This document shows, in pieces, positions 50,199 through 62,570 of a stretch of 64,000 nucleotides of DNA. This DNA is from Calliopsis andreniformis (lineage: Eukaryota > Arthropoda > Insecta > Hymenoptera > Andrenidae): assembly GCF_051401765.1 (NCBI RefSeq), contig NW_027480544.1:1240001-1304000 (forward strand). The letters run 5' to 3'. Made by a program: the position numbers and the translations under genes. The notes under the pieces were generated by a model, which was given only the letters and a program-made list of their open reading frames with translations, made no database searches and had not been told where the DNA came from. Position 1 is the stretch's first letter. Each line of letters begins with the position of its first letter.

Positions 50199-50965
50199 AA
50201 TGCTCAATCCTCAATCCTCAATCCTCAACCATCAATCTTCAATCCTCAATACTCAATCTGCAATCCTCAATCCTCAATCCTCAATCCACAATCCTCATTC
50301 TTCAATGCTCAATGCCCAGTCCTCAATCTTCAATCCTCAATCCTCAATCCTCAATTCTCAGTCCTCAATACTCAATCCTCAATCGTCAATCCTCAATCCC
50401 CAATCCTCAATCTTCAATCCTCGATCCTCAATCCTCAATCCTCAATCCTCAATCTTCAATCCTCAATACTCAATCTTCAATCCTCAATCCTCAATCCTCA
50501 ATCCTCAATGCTCAATCCTCAATCCTCAATCCTCAACCATCAATCTTCAGTCCTCAATACTCAATCTGCAATCCTCAATCCTCAATCCTCAATCCACAAT
50601 CCTCATTCTTCAATGCTCAATGCCCAGTCCTCAATCTTCAATCCTCAATCCTCAATCCTCAATTCTCAGTCCTCAATACTCAATCCTCAATCGTCAATCC
50701 TCAATCCCCAATCCTCAATCTTCAATCCTCGATCCTCAATCCTCAATCCTCAATCCTCAATCTTCAATCCTCAATACTCAATCTTCAATCCTCAATCCTC
50801 AATCCTCAATCCTCAATGCTCAATCCTCAATCCTCAATCCTCAACCATCAATCTTCAGTCCTCAATACTCAATCTGCAATCCTCAATCCTCAATCCTCAA
50901 TCCTCAATCCTCATTCTTCAATCCTCAATGCCCAGTCCTCAATCTTCAATCCTCAATCCTCAATC
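50199..50965 (+). repeat. 308-bp tandem repeat in T2
   Basis: Counterpart of 36,119-36,885: the marks recur at 50,199, 50,507 and 50,815, again 308 bases apart. At 50,812 it has the consensus C where T1 has G. Confidence 0.82.
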
Positions 50966-53483
50966 TTCAATTCTCAATTCTCAATCCTCAATCCTCAATC
51001 CTCAATCTTCAATCCTCAATCTTCAATCCTCAATACTCAATCTTCAATCCTCAATCCTCAATTCTCAATCCTCAATGCTCAATACTCAATCGTCAATCCT
51101 CAATCCCAAATCCTCAATCTTCAATCCTCAATCCTCAATCCTCAATCCTCAATCTTCAGTCCTCAATCCTCAATCCTCAGTCCTCAATCCACAATCATCA
51201 ATCCTCAAACCTCAATCGTCAATCGTCAGCCCTCGTCCTCAATCCTCAACACTGAATCCTCAATCCTCAATATTCAATCATCCCATACTCAATCTTCAAT
51301 CCTCAATCCTCAACCTTCAATCCTCAATCCTCATTTCTCAGTCCTCAATACTCAATCCTCAATCGTCAATCCTCAATCCCCAATCCTCAATCTCCAATCC
51401 TCGATCCTCAATCCTCAATCCTCATTCTTCAATCCTCAATGCCCAGTCCTCAATCTTCAATCCTCAATCCTCAATCTTCAATTCTCAATCCTCAATCCTG
51501 AATCCTCAATCTTCAATCCTCAATCTTCAATCCTCAATTCTCAATCTTCAATCCTCAATCCTCAATTCTCAATCCTCAATGCTCAATACTCAATCGTCAA
51601 TCCTCAATCCCAAATCCTCAATCTTCAATCCTCAATCCTCAATCCTCAATCCTCAATCCTCAATCTTCAGTCCTCAATCCTCAATCCTCAGTCCTCAATC
51701 CACAATCATCAATCCTCAAACCTCAATCGTCAATCGTCAGCCCTCGTCCTCAATCCTCAACACTGAATCCTCAATCCTCAATATTCAATCATCCCATACT
51801 CAATCCTCAATCTTCAATCCTCAATCTTCAATCCTCAATCCTCATTTCTCAGTCCTCAATACTCAATCCTCAATACTCAATCTTCAATCCTCAATCCTCA
51901 ATTCTCAATCCTCAATGCTCAATACTCAATCGTCAATCCTCAATCCCAAATCCTCAATCTTCAATCCTCAATCCTCAATCCTCAATCCTCAATCCTCTAT
52001 CTTCAGTCCTCAATCCTCAATCCTCAGTCCTCACTCCACAATCATCAATCCTCAAACCTCAATCGTCAATCGTCAGCCCTCGTCCTCAATCCTCAACACT
52101 GAATCCTCAATCCTCAATATTCAATCATCCCATACTCAATCTTCAATCCTCAATCCTCAACCTTCAATCCTCAATCCTCATTTCTCAGTCCTCAATAATC
52201 AATCCTCAATCGTCAATCCTCAATCCCCAATTCTCAATCTCCAATCCTCGATCCTCAATCCTCAATCCTCATTCTTCAATCCTCAATGCCCAGTCCTCAA
52301 TCTTCAATCCTCAATCCTCAATCTTCAATTCTCAATCCTCAATCCTCAATCCTCAATCTTCAATCCTCAATCTTCAATCCTCAATTCTCAATCTTCAATC
52401 CTCAATCCTCAATTCTCAATCCTCAATGCTCAATACTCAATCGTCAATCCTCAATCCCAAATCCTCAATCTTCAATCCTCAATCCTCAATCCTCAATCCT
52501 CAATCCTCAATCTTCAGTCCTCAATCCTCAATCCTCAGTCCTCAATCCACAATCATCAATCCTCAAACCTCAATCGTCAATCGTCAGCCCTCGTCCTCAA
52601 TCCTCAACACTGAATCCTCAATCCTCAATATTCAATCATCCCATACTCAATCTTCAATCCTCAATCCTCAATCTTCAATCCTCAATCCTCATTTCTCAGT
52701 CCTCAATACTCAATCCTCAATCGTCAATCCTCAATCCCCAATCCTCAATCTCCAATCCTCGATCCTCAATCCTCAATCCTCAATCCTCAATCTTCAATCC
52801 TCAATACTCAATCTTCAATCCTCAATCCTCAATCCTCAATCCTCAACGCTCAATCCTCAATCCTCAATCCTCAACCATCAATCTTCAGTCCTCAATACTC
52901 AATCTGCAATCCTCAATCCTCAATCCTCAATCCTCAATCCTCATTCTTCAATCCTCAATGCCCAGTCCTCAACCTTCAATCCTCAATCCTCAATCCTCAA
53001 TCCTCAATTCTCAATCCTCAATCCTCAATCCTCAATCTTCAATCCTCAATCCTCAATTCTCAGTCCTCAATACTCAATCCTCAGTCGTCAAACCTCAATC
53101 CGCAAACCTCAATCTTCAATCCTCGATCCTCAATCCTCAACACCCAATCCTCAATCTTCAATCCTCAATACTCAATCTTCAATCCTCAATCCTCAATCCT
53201 CAATCCTCAAACCTCAATCCTCAATCCTCAATCCTCAACCATCAATCTTCAATCCTCAATACTCAATCTGCAATCGTCTATCCTCAATCCTCAATTCTCA
53301 ATCCTCATTCTTCAATCCTCAATGCCCAGTCCTCAATCTTCAATCCTCAATCCTCAATCCTCAATTCTCAATCCTCAATCCTCAATCATCAATCCTCAAT
53401 CCTCAATCTTCAATCCTCAATCCTGAGTCCACACTCCTCGATTCTGAATCCTCAATCCTGAGTCCTCAATCTTCAGCCCTCAG

Positions 53484-53623
53484 TCCTCAACAATCAGTAG
53501 TCAATCCTCAATCCTCAGTAGAATATCCTCAATTCACAGTTTTCAACACTCAATACTCGATCAGCAATCTTCAAACCACTATCCACAAACATCAATTCTC
53601 ATCACTCAACCCTCAGCACTCAG
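53484..53623 (+). repeat. Divergent 140-bp block E21 (type b)
   Basis: T2 counterpart of E17 at offset 14,073, in the first 1,225-bp unit; preceded by cacactcctcgattctg. Confidence 0.87.
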
Positions 53624-54708
53624 TCCTCAATGTTCAATCCTCAATCCTCAATTCTCAATCTTCAAACCTCAATACTGAACCTTCAATCCCCAATCCTCAA
53701 TCCTCAATCCTCAGTCCTCAATACTCAATCCTCAATCCTCAATCCTCAATCCTCAATCCTCAGTCCTCAATCCACAATCATCAATCCTCAAACCTCAATC
53801 GTCAATCGTCAGCCCTTGTCCTCAATCCTCAACACTGAATCCTCAATCCTCAATATTCAATCATCCCATACTCAATCTTCAATCCTCAATCCTCAATCTT
53901 CAATCCTCAATCCTCATTTCTCAGTCCTCAATACTCAATCCTCAATCGACAATCCTCAATCCCCAATCCTCAATCTCCAATCCTCGATCCTCAATCCTCA
54001 ATCCTCAATCCTCAATCTTCAATCCTCAATACTCAATCTTCAATCCTCAATCCTCAATCCTCAATCCTCAACGCTCAATCCTCAATCCTCAATCCTCAAC
54101 CATCAATCTTCAGTCCTCAATACTCAATCTGCAATCCTCAATCCTCAATCCTCAATCCTCAATCCTCAATCCTCATTCTTCAATCCTCAATGCCCAGTCC
54201 TCAACCTTCAATCCTCAATCCTCAATCCTCAATTCTCAATCCTCAATCCTCAATCCTCAATCTTCAATCCTCAATCCTCAATTCTCAGTCCTCAATACTC
54301 AATCCTCAGTCGTCAAACCTCAATCCGCAATCCTCAATCTTCAATCCTCGATCCTCAATCCTCAACACCCAATCCTCAATCTTCAATCCTCAATACACAA
54401 TCTTCAATCCTCAATCCTCAATCCTCAATCCTCAAACCTCAATCCTCAATCCTCAATCCTCAACCATCAATCTTCAATCCTCAATACTCAATCTGCAATC
54501 GTCTATCCTCAATCCTCAATTCTCAATCCTCATTCTTCAATCCTCAATGCCCAGTCCTCAATCTTCAATCCTCAATCCTCAATCCTCAATTCTCAATCCT
54601 CAATCCTCAATCATCAATCCTCAATCCTCAATCTTCAATCCTCAATCCTGAGTCCACACTCCTCGATTCTGAATCCTCAATCCTGAGTCCTCAATCTTCA
54701 GCCCTCAG

Positions 54709-54848
54709 TCCTCAACAATCAGTAGTCAATCCTCAATCCTCAGTAGAATATCCTCAATTCACAGTTTTCAACACTCAATACTCGATCAGCAATCTTCAAA
54801 CCACTATCCACAAACATCAATTCTCATCACTCAACCCTCAGCACTCAG
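54709..54848 (+). repeat. Divergent 140-bp block E22 (type b, extra copy)
   Basis: Lies exactly 1,225 bases after E21 and has no counterpart in T1; it is the block gained with the extra U unit (or lost from T1). Confidence 0.87.
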
Positions 54849-55926
54849 TCCTCAATGTTCAATCCTCAATCCTCAATTCTCAATCTTCAAACCTCAATAC
54901 TGAACCTTCAATCCCCAATCCTCAATCCTCAATCCTCAGTCCTCAATACTCAATCCTCAATCCTCAATCCTCAATCCTCAATCCTCAGTCCTCAATCCAC
55001 AATCATCAATCCTCAAACCTCAATCGTCAATCGTCAGCCCTTGTCCTCAATCCTCAACACTGAATCCTCAATCCTCAATATTCAATCATCCCATACTCAA
55101 TCTTCAATCCTCAATCCTCAATCTTCAATCCTCAATCCTCATTTCTCAGTCCTCAATACTCAATCCTCAATCGACAATCCTCAATCCCCAATCCTCAATC
55201 TCCAATCCTCGATCCTCAATCCTCAATCCTCAATCCTCAATCTTCAATCCTCAATACTCAATCTTCAATCCTCAATCCTCAATCCTCAATCCTCAACGCT
55301 CAATCCTCAATCCTCAATCCTCAACCATCAATCTTCAGTCCTCAATACTCAATCTGCAATCCTCAATCCTCAATCCTCAATCCTCAATCCTCATTCTTCA
55401 ATCCTCAATGCCCAGTCCTCAACCTTCAATCCTCAATCCTCAATCCTCAATTCTCAATCCTCAATCCTCAATCCTCAATCTTCAATCCTCAATCCTCAAT
55501 TCTCAGTCCTCAATACTCAATCCTCAATCGTCAAACCTCAATCCGCAATCCTCAATCTTCAATCCTCGATCCTCAATCCTCAACACCCAATCCTCAATCT
55601 TCAATCCTCAATACTCAATCTTCAATCCTCAATCCTCAATCCTCAATCCTCAATCCACAATCCTCAATCCTCAATCCTCAACCATCAATCTTCAATCCTC
55701 AATACTCAATCTGCAATCGTCTATCCTCAATCCTCAATTCTCAATCCTCATTCTTCAATCCTCAATGCCCAGTCCTCAATCTTCAATCATCAATCCTCAA
55801 TCCTCAATTCTCAATCCTCAATCCTCAATCATCAATCCTCAATCCTCAATCTTCAATCCTCAATCCTGAGTCCACAAACCTCGATTCTGAATCCTCAATC
55901 CAGAGTCCTCAATCTTCAGCCCTCAG

Positions 55927-56066
55927 TCCTCAACAATCAGTAGTCAATCCTCAATCCTCAGTGGAATATCCTCAATTCACAGTTTTCAACACTCAATACT
56001 CGATCAGCAATCTTCAAACCACTATCCACAAACATCAATTCTCATCACTCAACCCTCAGCACTCAG
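55927..56066 (+). repeat. Divergent 140-bp block E23 (type b)
   Basis: Counterpart of E18 at offset 14,822; both have cagtggaata and the preceding ccagagtcc. Confidence 0.87.
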
Positions 56067-56684
56067 TCCTCAATGTTCAATCCTCAATCCTCAATTCTCA
56101 ATCTTCAATCCTCAATACTGAACCTTCAATCCCCAATCCTCAATCCTCAATCCTCAGTCCTCAATACTCAATCCTCAATCCTCAATCCTCAATCCTCATT
56201 CTTCAATTCTCAGTACCCAATCCTCAATCTTCAATCCTCAACACCCAATCTGCAATCTTCAATCCTCAATGTTCAATTCGCAATACCCAATCCTCAATCT
56301 TCAATCCTCAACCCTCAATCCTCAATCCTCAATCCTCAATCTTCAATCCTCAATACTCAATCTTCAATCCTCAATCCTCAATCCTCGGTCCTCAACCCTC
56401 AATCGTCAATCTCCAATCCTGAATACTGAATCTTCAATCCTCAATCCTCAATCCTCGATCCTCAATCCTCAATCCTCAATCTTCAATCCTCAATCCTCAG
56501 TCCACAAACTTCAATCCTCAATGCTCAATCCTCAATCCTCAATCCCCAGTCCTCAATCCTCAATCCTCAATCCTCAAACCTCAATCCTCAACCGTCAGTC
56601 CTCGTCCTCAAACCTCAACCCCCAATCCTCAATCCTCAATCTTCAATCATCAATACTCAATATTCAATCCTCAATACTCAATCT

Positions 56685-57140
56685 TCAATCCTCAATCCTC
56701 AATTCTCAACCCTCAATGCTCAATACTCAATCCTCAATCCTCATTCTTCAATTCTCAACACCCAATCCTCAATCTTCAATCCTCAATCCCCAATCCTCAA
56801 TCTGCAATCCTCAATCCTCAATACTCAATCCTCAATCCTCAATCTTCAATCCTCAATACTCAATCTTCAATCCTCAATCTTCAATCCTCAATCCTCAATC
56901 CTCAATCCTCAATCCTCAACCTTCAATCCTCAATACTCAAACTGCAATCCTCAATCCTCAGTCCTCAATTCTCAATCCTCAATCCTCAATCCTCAGACTT
57001 CAAACACCAATACTCAACCCTCAGTCCTCGTCCTCAATCCACAACCCTCAATCCTCAATCCTCAATCTTCAATCATTAATATTCAGTCTTCAATTCTCAA
57101 TCCACAAACCTCAATCCTCAATCCTCAATACTCAGTCCTC
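56685..57140 (+). repeat. Satellite after the end of T copy 2
   Basis: From about 56,990 it holds cagacttcaaacaccaatac and cattaatattcagtc, found again at 59,370-59,470 and, in older form, at 11,861-11,960. No gene seen. Confidence 0.6.
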
Positions 57141-59290
57141 AATCCTCAATCTTCAATCCTCAATTCTCAATCCTCAATGCTCAATACTCAATCGTCTATC
57201 CTCAATCCCAAATCCTCAATCTTCAATCCTCAAACCTCAATCCTCAATCCTCAATCCTCAATCTTCAGTCCTCAATCCTCAATCCTCAGTCCTCAATCCA
57301 CAATCATCAATCCTCAAACCTCAATCGTCAATCGTCAGCCCTCGTCCTCAATCCTCAACACTGAATCCTCAATCCTCAATATTCAATCATCCCATACTCA
57401 ATCTTCAATCCTCAATCCTCAATCTTCAATCCTCAATCCTCATTTCTCAGTCCTCAATACTCAATCCTCAATCGTCAATCCTCAATCCCCAATCCTCAAT
57501 CTCCAATCCTCGATCCTCAATCCTCAATCCTCAATCCTCAATCTTCAATCCTCAATACTCAATCTTCAATCCTCAATCCTCAATCCTCAATCCTCAACGC
57601 TCAATCCTCAATCCTCAATCCTCAACCATCAATCTTCAGTCCTCAATACTCAATCTGCAATCCTCAATCCTCAATCCTCAATCCTCAATCCTCATTCTTC
57701 AATCCTCAATGCCCAGTCCTCAACCTTCAATCCTCAATCCTCAATCCTCAATCCTCAATTCTCAATCCTCAATCCTCAATCCTCAATCTTCAATCCTCAA
57801 TCCTCAATTCTCAGTCCTCAATACTCAATCCTCAATCGTCCAACCTCAATCCGCAATCCTCAATCTTCAATCCTCGATCCTCAATCCTCAACACCCAATC
57901 CTCAATCTTCAATCCTCAATACTCAATCTTCAATCCTCAATCCTCAATCCTCAATCCTCAAACCTCAATCCTCAATCCTCAATCCTCAACCATCAATCTT
58001 CAATCCTCAATACTCAATCTGCAATCGTCTATCCTCAATCCTCAATTCTCAATCCTCATTCTTCAATCCTCAATGCCCAGTCCTCAATCTTCAATCCTCA
58101 ATCCTCAATCCTCAATTCTCAATCCTCAATCCTCAATCATCAATCCTCAATCCTCAATCTTCAATCCTCAATCCTGAGTCCACACTCCTCGATCCTGAAT
58201 CCTCAATCCTGAGTCCTCAATCTTCAGCCCTCAGTCCTCAACAATCAGTAGTCAATCCTCAATCCTCAGTAGAATATCCTCAATTCACAGTTTTCAACAC
58301 TCAATACTCGATCAGCAATCTTCAAACCACTATCCACAAACATCAATTCTCATCACTCAACCCTCAGCACTCAGTCCTCAATGTTCAATCCTCAATCCTC
58401 AATTCTCAATCTTCAATCCTCAATACTGAACCTTCAATCCCCAATCCTCAATCCTCAATCCTCAGTCCTCAATACTCAATCCTCAATCCTCAATCCTCAA
58501 TCCTCATTCTTCAATTCTCAGTACCCAATCCTCAATCTTCAATCCTCAACACCCAATCTGCAATCTTCAATCCTCAATGTTCAATTCGCAATACCCAATC
58601 CTCAATCTTCAATCCTCAACCCTCAATCCTCAATCCTCAATCCTCAATCTTCAATCCTCAATACTCAATCTTCAATCCTCAATCCTCAATCCTCGGTCCT
58701 CAACCCTCAATCGTCAATCTCCAATCCTGAATACTGAATCTTCAATCCTCAATCCTCAATCCTCGATCCTCAATCCTCAATCCTCAATCTTCAATCCTCA
58801 ATCCTCAGTCCACAAACTTCAATCCTCAATGCTCAATCCTCAATCCTCAATCCCCAGTCCTCAATCCTCAATCCTCAATCCTCAAACCTCAATCCTCAAC
58901 CGTCAGTCCTCGTCCTCAAACCTCAACCCCCAATCCTCAATCCTCAATCTTCAATCATCAATACTCAATATTCAATCCTCAATACTCAATCTTCAATCCT
59001 CAATCCTCAATTCTCAACCCTCAATGCTCAATACTCAATCCTCAATCCTCATTCTTCAATTCTCAACACCCAATCCTCAATCTTCAATCCTCAAACCCCA
59101 ATCCTCAATCTGCAATCCTCAATCCTAAATACTCAATCCTCAATCCTCAATCTTCAATCCTCAATACTCAATCTTCAATCCTCAATCTTCAATCCTCAAT
59201 CCTCAATCCTCAATCCTCAATCCTCAACCTTCAATCCTCAATACTCAAACTGCAATCCTCAATCCTCAGTCCTCACTCCTCAATCCTCAT
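57141..59290 (+). repeat. Rearranged partial third copy of the 3' part of T
   Basis: About 57,141-58,235 follows 52,390-53,484 (offset 4,751); about 58,235-59,290 follows 55,927-56,982 (offset 2,308). The two pieces join at block E24, which suggests exchange within or next to the block. Private changes include cgtccaacctc near 57,840 and caatcctaaatac near 59,124. Confidence 0.76.
58235..58374 (+). repeat. Divergent 140-bp block E24 (type b), at a recombination joint
   Basis: Its upstream side matches E21 (cacactcctcgat, here cgatcctg for cgattctg) and its downstream side matches that of E23 (tcttcaatcctcaatactg). It has cagtagaata, so the joint lies at or after this heptamer. Confidence 0.85.
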
Positions 59291-59695
59291 TCTTCAATCC
59301 TCAATACCGAATCCTCAATCTTCAATCCTGAATCCTCAGTCCTCAATTCTCAATCCTCAATCCTCAATCCTCAGACTTCAAACACCAATACTCAACCCTC
59401 AGTCCTCGTCCTCAATCCACAACCCTCAATCCTCAATCCTCAATCTTCAATCATTAATATTCAGTCTTCAATTCTCAATCCACAAACCTCAATCCTCAAT
59501 CCTCAATACTCAGTCCTCAATCCTCAATCTTCAATCCTCAATACTCAACCTTCAATCCTCAATCTTCAATCCTCAGTCCCAAATCCTCAATCTTCAATAC
59601 TCAATCCTCAATCCTCAATCTTCAATCCTCAATCCTCAGTCCACACACCTCAATTCTGAATCCTCAATACTGAGTCCTCAATCTTCAGCCCTCAG
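59291..59695 (+). repeat. Satellite before E25
   Basis: Repeats 56,990-57,140 at offset 2,378, that is 2,308 plus a 70-bp (ten-heptamer) insertion carrying caataccgaatcc near 59,302. Then caatcctcagtcc and cacacacctcaattctg lead to the block. Confidence 0.65.
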
Positions 59696-59835
59696 TCCTC
59701 AGCAATCAGTAGTCAATCCTCAATCCTCAGTAGAATATCCTCAATTCACAGTTTTCAACACTCGATACTCGATCTGCAATCTTCAAACCACTATCCACAA
59801 ACATCAATTCTCATCACTCAACACTCAGCACTCAG
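59696..59835 (+). repeat. Divergent 140-bp block E25 (type b)
   Basis: Has tcctcag, caatcag at the start, cactcgatactcgatctgc in the middle and aaccactatcc. The cgatctgc form agrees with E11 rather than with the T copies, so E25 belongs to an older branch of type b. Confidence 0.85.
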
Positions 59836-60500
59836 TCCTCAATGTTCAATCCTCAATCCTCAATTCTCAATCTTCAATTCTCAATACTGAACCTTCAATC
59901 CCCAATCCTCAATCCTCAATCCTCAATCCTCAATACTCAATCCTCAATCCTCAATCCTCAATCCTCAATCCTCAATCCTCATTCTTCAATTCTCAACACC
60001 CAATCCTCAATCTTCAATCCTCAACACCCAATCCGCAATCTTCAATCCCCAATGTTCAATCCGCAATACCCAATACTCAATCTTCAATCCTCAACCCTCA
60101 ATCCTCAATCCTCAATCCTCAATCCACAATCTTCAATCCTCAATACTCAATCTTCTATCCTCAGTCCTCAATCCTCAATCCTCAATCCACATTCTTCAAT
60201 CCTCAACACGCAATCCTCAATCTTCAATCCTCAACCCTCAGTCCTCAATTCTCAATCCTCAATCCTCAATCCTCAGACCTCAAACATCAATACTCAACCC
60301 TCGGTCCTCGTCCTCAATCCACAATCCTCAATCCTCAATCCTCAGTCCTCAATCCTCAATGCTCAATCCTCAATTCTCAATCCTCCATCCTCAATCATCA
60401 ATCCTCAATCCTCAATCCTCAATCCTCAATCCTCAATACTCAATCTTCAATCCTCAATCCTCGATTCTCAATCCTCAGTAATCAATCCTCAATCTTCAAT
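59836..60500 (+). repeat. Satellite after E25, type-b downstream pattern
   Basis: Follows the usual sequence after a type-b block (caatgttcaatcc, cattcttcaattctcaac, then ctcggtcctcgtcc near 60,300) with extra variation, for example caatccgcaatac. No gene seen. Confidence 0.6.
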
Positions 60501-61470
60501 ACTGAATCGTTAATCCTCAGTCCTCAATCCTCAATCCTCAACCCTCGTTCCTTAAACCTCATTCCTCAACCCTCAGTCCTCACACTCAATTATAGATTCT
60601 CAATCCTCAATCCTCAATCCTCAATCTTCAATCCTCAATAATCAACCTCCAATCCTAGATCCTCAATCCCCAATCCTCAATCCTTAACACTCTATCATCA
60701 ATCCTCAATCCCAATTCCTGAATCTTCAATCCTCAATGCTCAATCCTCAATCTTCAATCCTCAATCCTCAATCCTCAATCCTCAGTCCTTAATCTTCAGT
60801 CCTCAATACACAATCTTCAGTCCTCAATCCTCAATCCTCAATCCTTAATTCTCAATCCTCAATCCTCAATCCTCAATGCTCAATCCACCTTCTTCAATCC
60901 GCAATACCCAATCCTCAATCTATAATACTCAATACTCAACCATCAATTCTCAATGCTCAATCCTCAGCCCTCAGTCCTCAAACATCAATCCTCAACCCTC
61001 AGCCCTCATCCTCAATCCTCAATCCTCAATCCTCAATCCACAATCTTCAATCCTCAATACTCAATCTTCAATAATCAATCCTCAATTCTCAATCCTCAAT
61101 ACTCAATCCTCAATCGTCAATACTTAATCTCCAATCCTCAATCTTCAATCCTCAATCCTCAATCCTCAATCCTCAATCCTTAATCTTCAGTCCTCAATAC
61201 ACAATGTTCAATCCTCAATCCTCAATCCTGAATCCTCAATCCTGAATCCTCAATCCTCAATCCTCAATCCTCAATCCTCAATCCTCAATCCTCAATCCTC
61301 AATCTTCAATCCTCAATACTCAATATTCAATCCTCAATCCTCAATCCTCAATCCTCAATCCTTAATCTTCAGTCCTCAATACACAATCTTCAATCCTCAA
61401 TCCTCAATCCTGAATCCTCAATCCTCAATCCTCAATCCTCAATCCTCAATCCTCAATCCTCAATCCTCAA
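60501..61470 (+). repeat. Irregular satellite with atypical and very pure patches
   Basis: At 60,536-60,600 the heptamer register is lost for a short way (ccctcgttccttaaacc, ctcacactcaattatagatt). Later the mark ccttaatcttcagtcctc recurs at about 60,788, 61,179 and 61,361; the last two are 182 bp apart (26 heptamers). Between these lie the purest consensus runs of the window. The first gap of 391 bp is one base short of 56 heptamers. Confidence 0.68.
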
Positions 61471-62049
61471 TGTTCAATCCTCAATACTCAATATTCAATC
61501 CTCAATGCTCAATCGTCAATCCTCAATCCCCAATCATCAATCTTCAATCCTCAATCCTCAATCCTCAATCCTCAATCCTCAACCCTCAATCCTCAATCGT
61601 CAATCTTCAATCCTCAATACTCAATCTTCTATCCTCAATCCTCAATCCTCAATCCTCAATCCTCAGTCCTCATTCTTCAATCCTCAATCTTCAGTCCTCA
61701 ATCTTCAATCCTCAATCCTCAGCCCTCATTCTCAATCCTCAATCCACAATCCTCAAACGTCAAACCTCAAACCTCAACCGTCAGACCTCGTCCTCAATCC
61801 TCAACTCTCAATCCTCAATCCTACCATCTTCAATCATCAATACTCAATCTTCAATCCTCAATCCTCAATCTTCAATCCTCAATCCTCAATCCTCAATCCT
61901 CAATCCTCAATCTTAATCTTCAATCTCAATACTCAATCTTCAATCCTCAACCCTCAATCCTCAATCCTCAATCCTCAATCTTCAGTCCTCAATACTCAAT
62001 ATTCAATCCTCAATCCTCAATCCTCAATCCTCAATCCTCATTCCTCAAT
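61471..62049 (+). repeat. Satellite, third copy of the segment near 23.1 and 26.8 kb
   Basis: About 61,510-61,860 repeats the ordered marks ccaatcatcaatc, tcttctatcc, cagccctcattctc and ccgtcagacctcgtcc of 23,100-23,430 and 26,790-27,110. The expected type-a block is absent here; the sequence passes into plain heptamers and cttaatcttcaatctc. Confidence 0.66.
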
Positions 62050-62570
62050 CCTCAATCCTCAATTCTCAATCCTCCATCCTCAATCATCAATCCTCAATCC
62101 TCAATCCTCAACCCTCAATCCTCGATACTCAATCTTCAATCCTCAATCCTCAATCCTCAATCCTCAATTCTGAATCCTCAAACCTCAATCCTCAATCCTC
62201 AATCCTCAATTCTCATTCTTCAATCCTCAATGCCCAATCCTCAATCTTCAATCCTCAATCCTCAATCCTCAATTCTCAATCATCAATCCTCAATCCTCAG
62301 ACCTCAAACGTCAATACTCAACCCTCAGTCCTCGTCCTCACTCCACAACCCTCAATCCTCAATCCTCAGACCTCAGTCCTCAGTCCTCAATCCTCAAACC
62401 TCAATCCTCAACCGTCAGTCCCGTCCTCAATCCTCAAACATGAATACTCAATCCTCAATCTTCAATCATCAATACTCAATATTCAATCCTCAATCCTCAA
62501 TCCTCAATCCTCAATCCTCAGTCTTCAATATTCAACACACAACCCTAACCCATCAATCCTCAATACTCAA
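62050..62570 (+). repeat. Distant duplicate of about 27,550-28,070
   Basis: Matches at a constant offset of 34,500 (ccgtcagtcccgtcctc at 62,412 and 27,912; caacacacaaccctaa near 62,533). It spans the left edge of T1, so the T boundary is not an edge of this older copy. Confidence 0.72.

Larger units (their letters stand above)
52633..56180 (+). repeat. 1,225-bp tandem repeat U, nearly three units
   Basis: The mark caatcatcccatactc lies at 52,633, 53,858 and 55,083 (1,225 bases, 175 heptamers). Blocks E21, E22 and E23 lie at 53,484, 54,709 and 55,927 (steps 1,225 and 1,218). Each unit ends with cagcccttgtcc, a change not seen elsewhere except near 39,740. T1 has less of this series, so copy number changed after the T duplication. 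Confidence 0.82.
41863..56684 (+). repeat. Higher-order unit T, copy 2 (about 14,822 bp)
   Basis: Second tandem copy of T, 742 bases longer than the first (106 heptamers: several single-heptamer changes plus the 749-bp difference). The junction lies in plain heptamers at 41,863. It contains E19-E23, F3-F4, Q copies 3 and 4, the 308-bp repeats and 1,225-bp tandem units. At about 56,701 it parts from the sequence that opened the unit (aattctcaaccc instead of agacctcaaac), so no full third copy follows. Confidence 0.88.
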
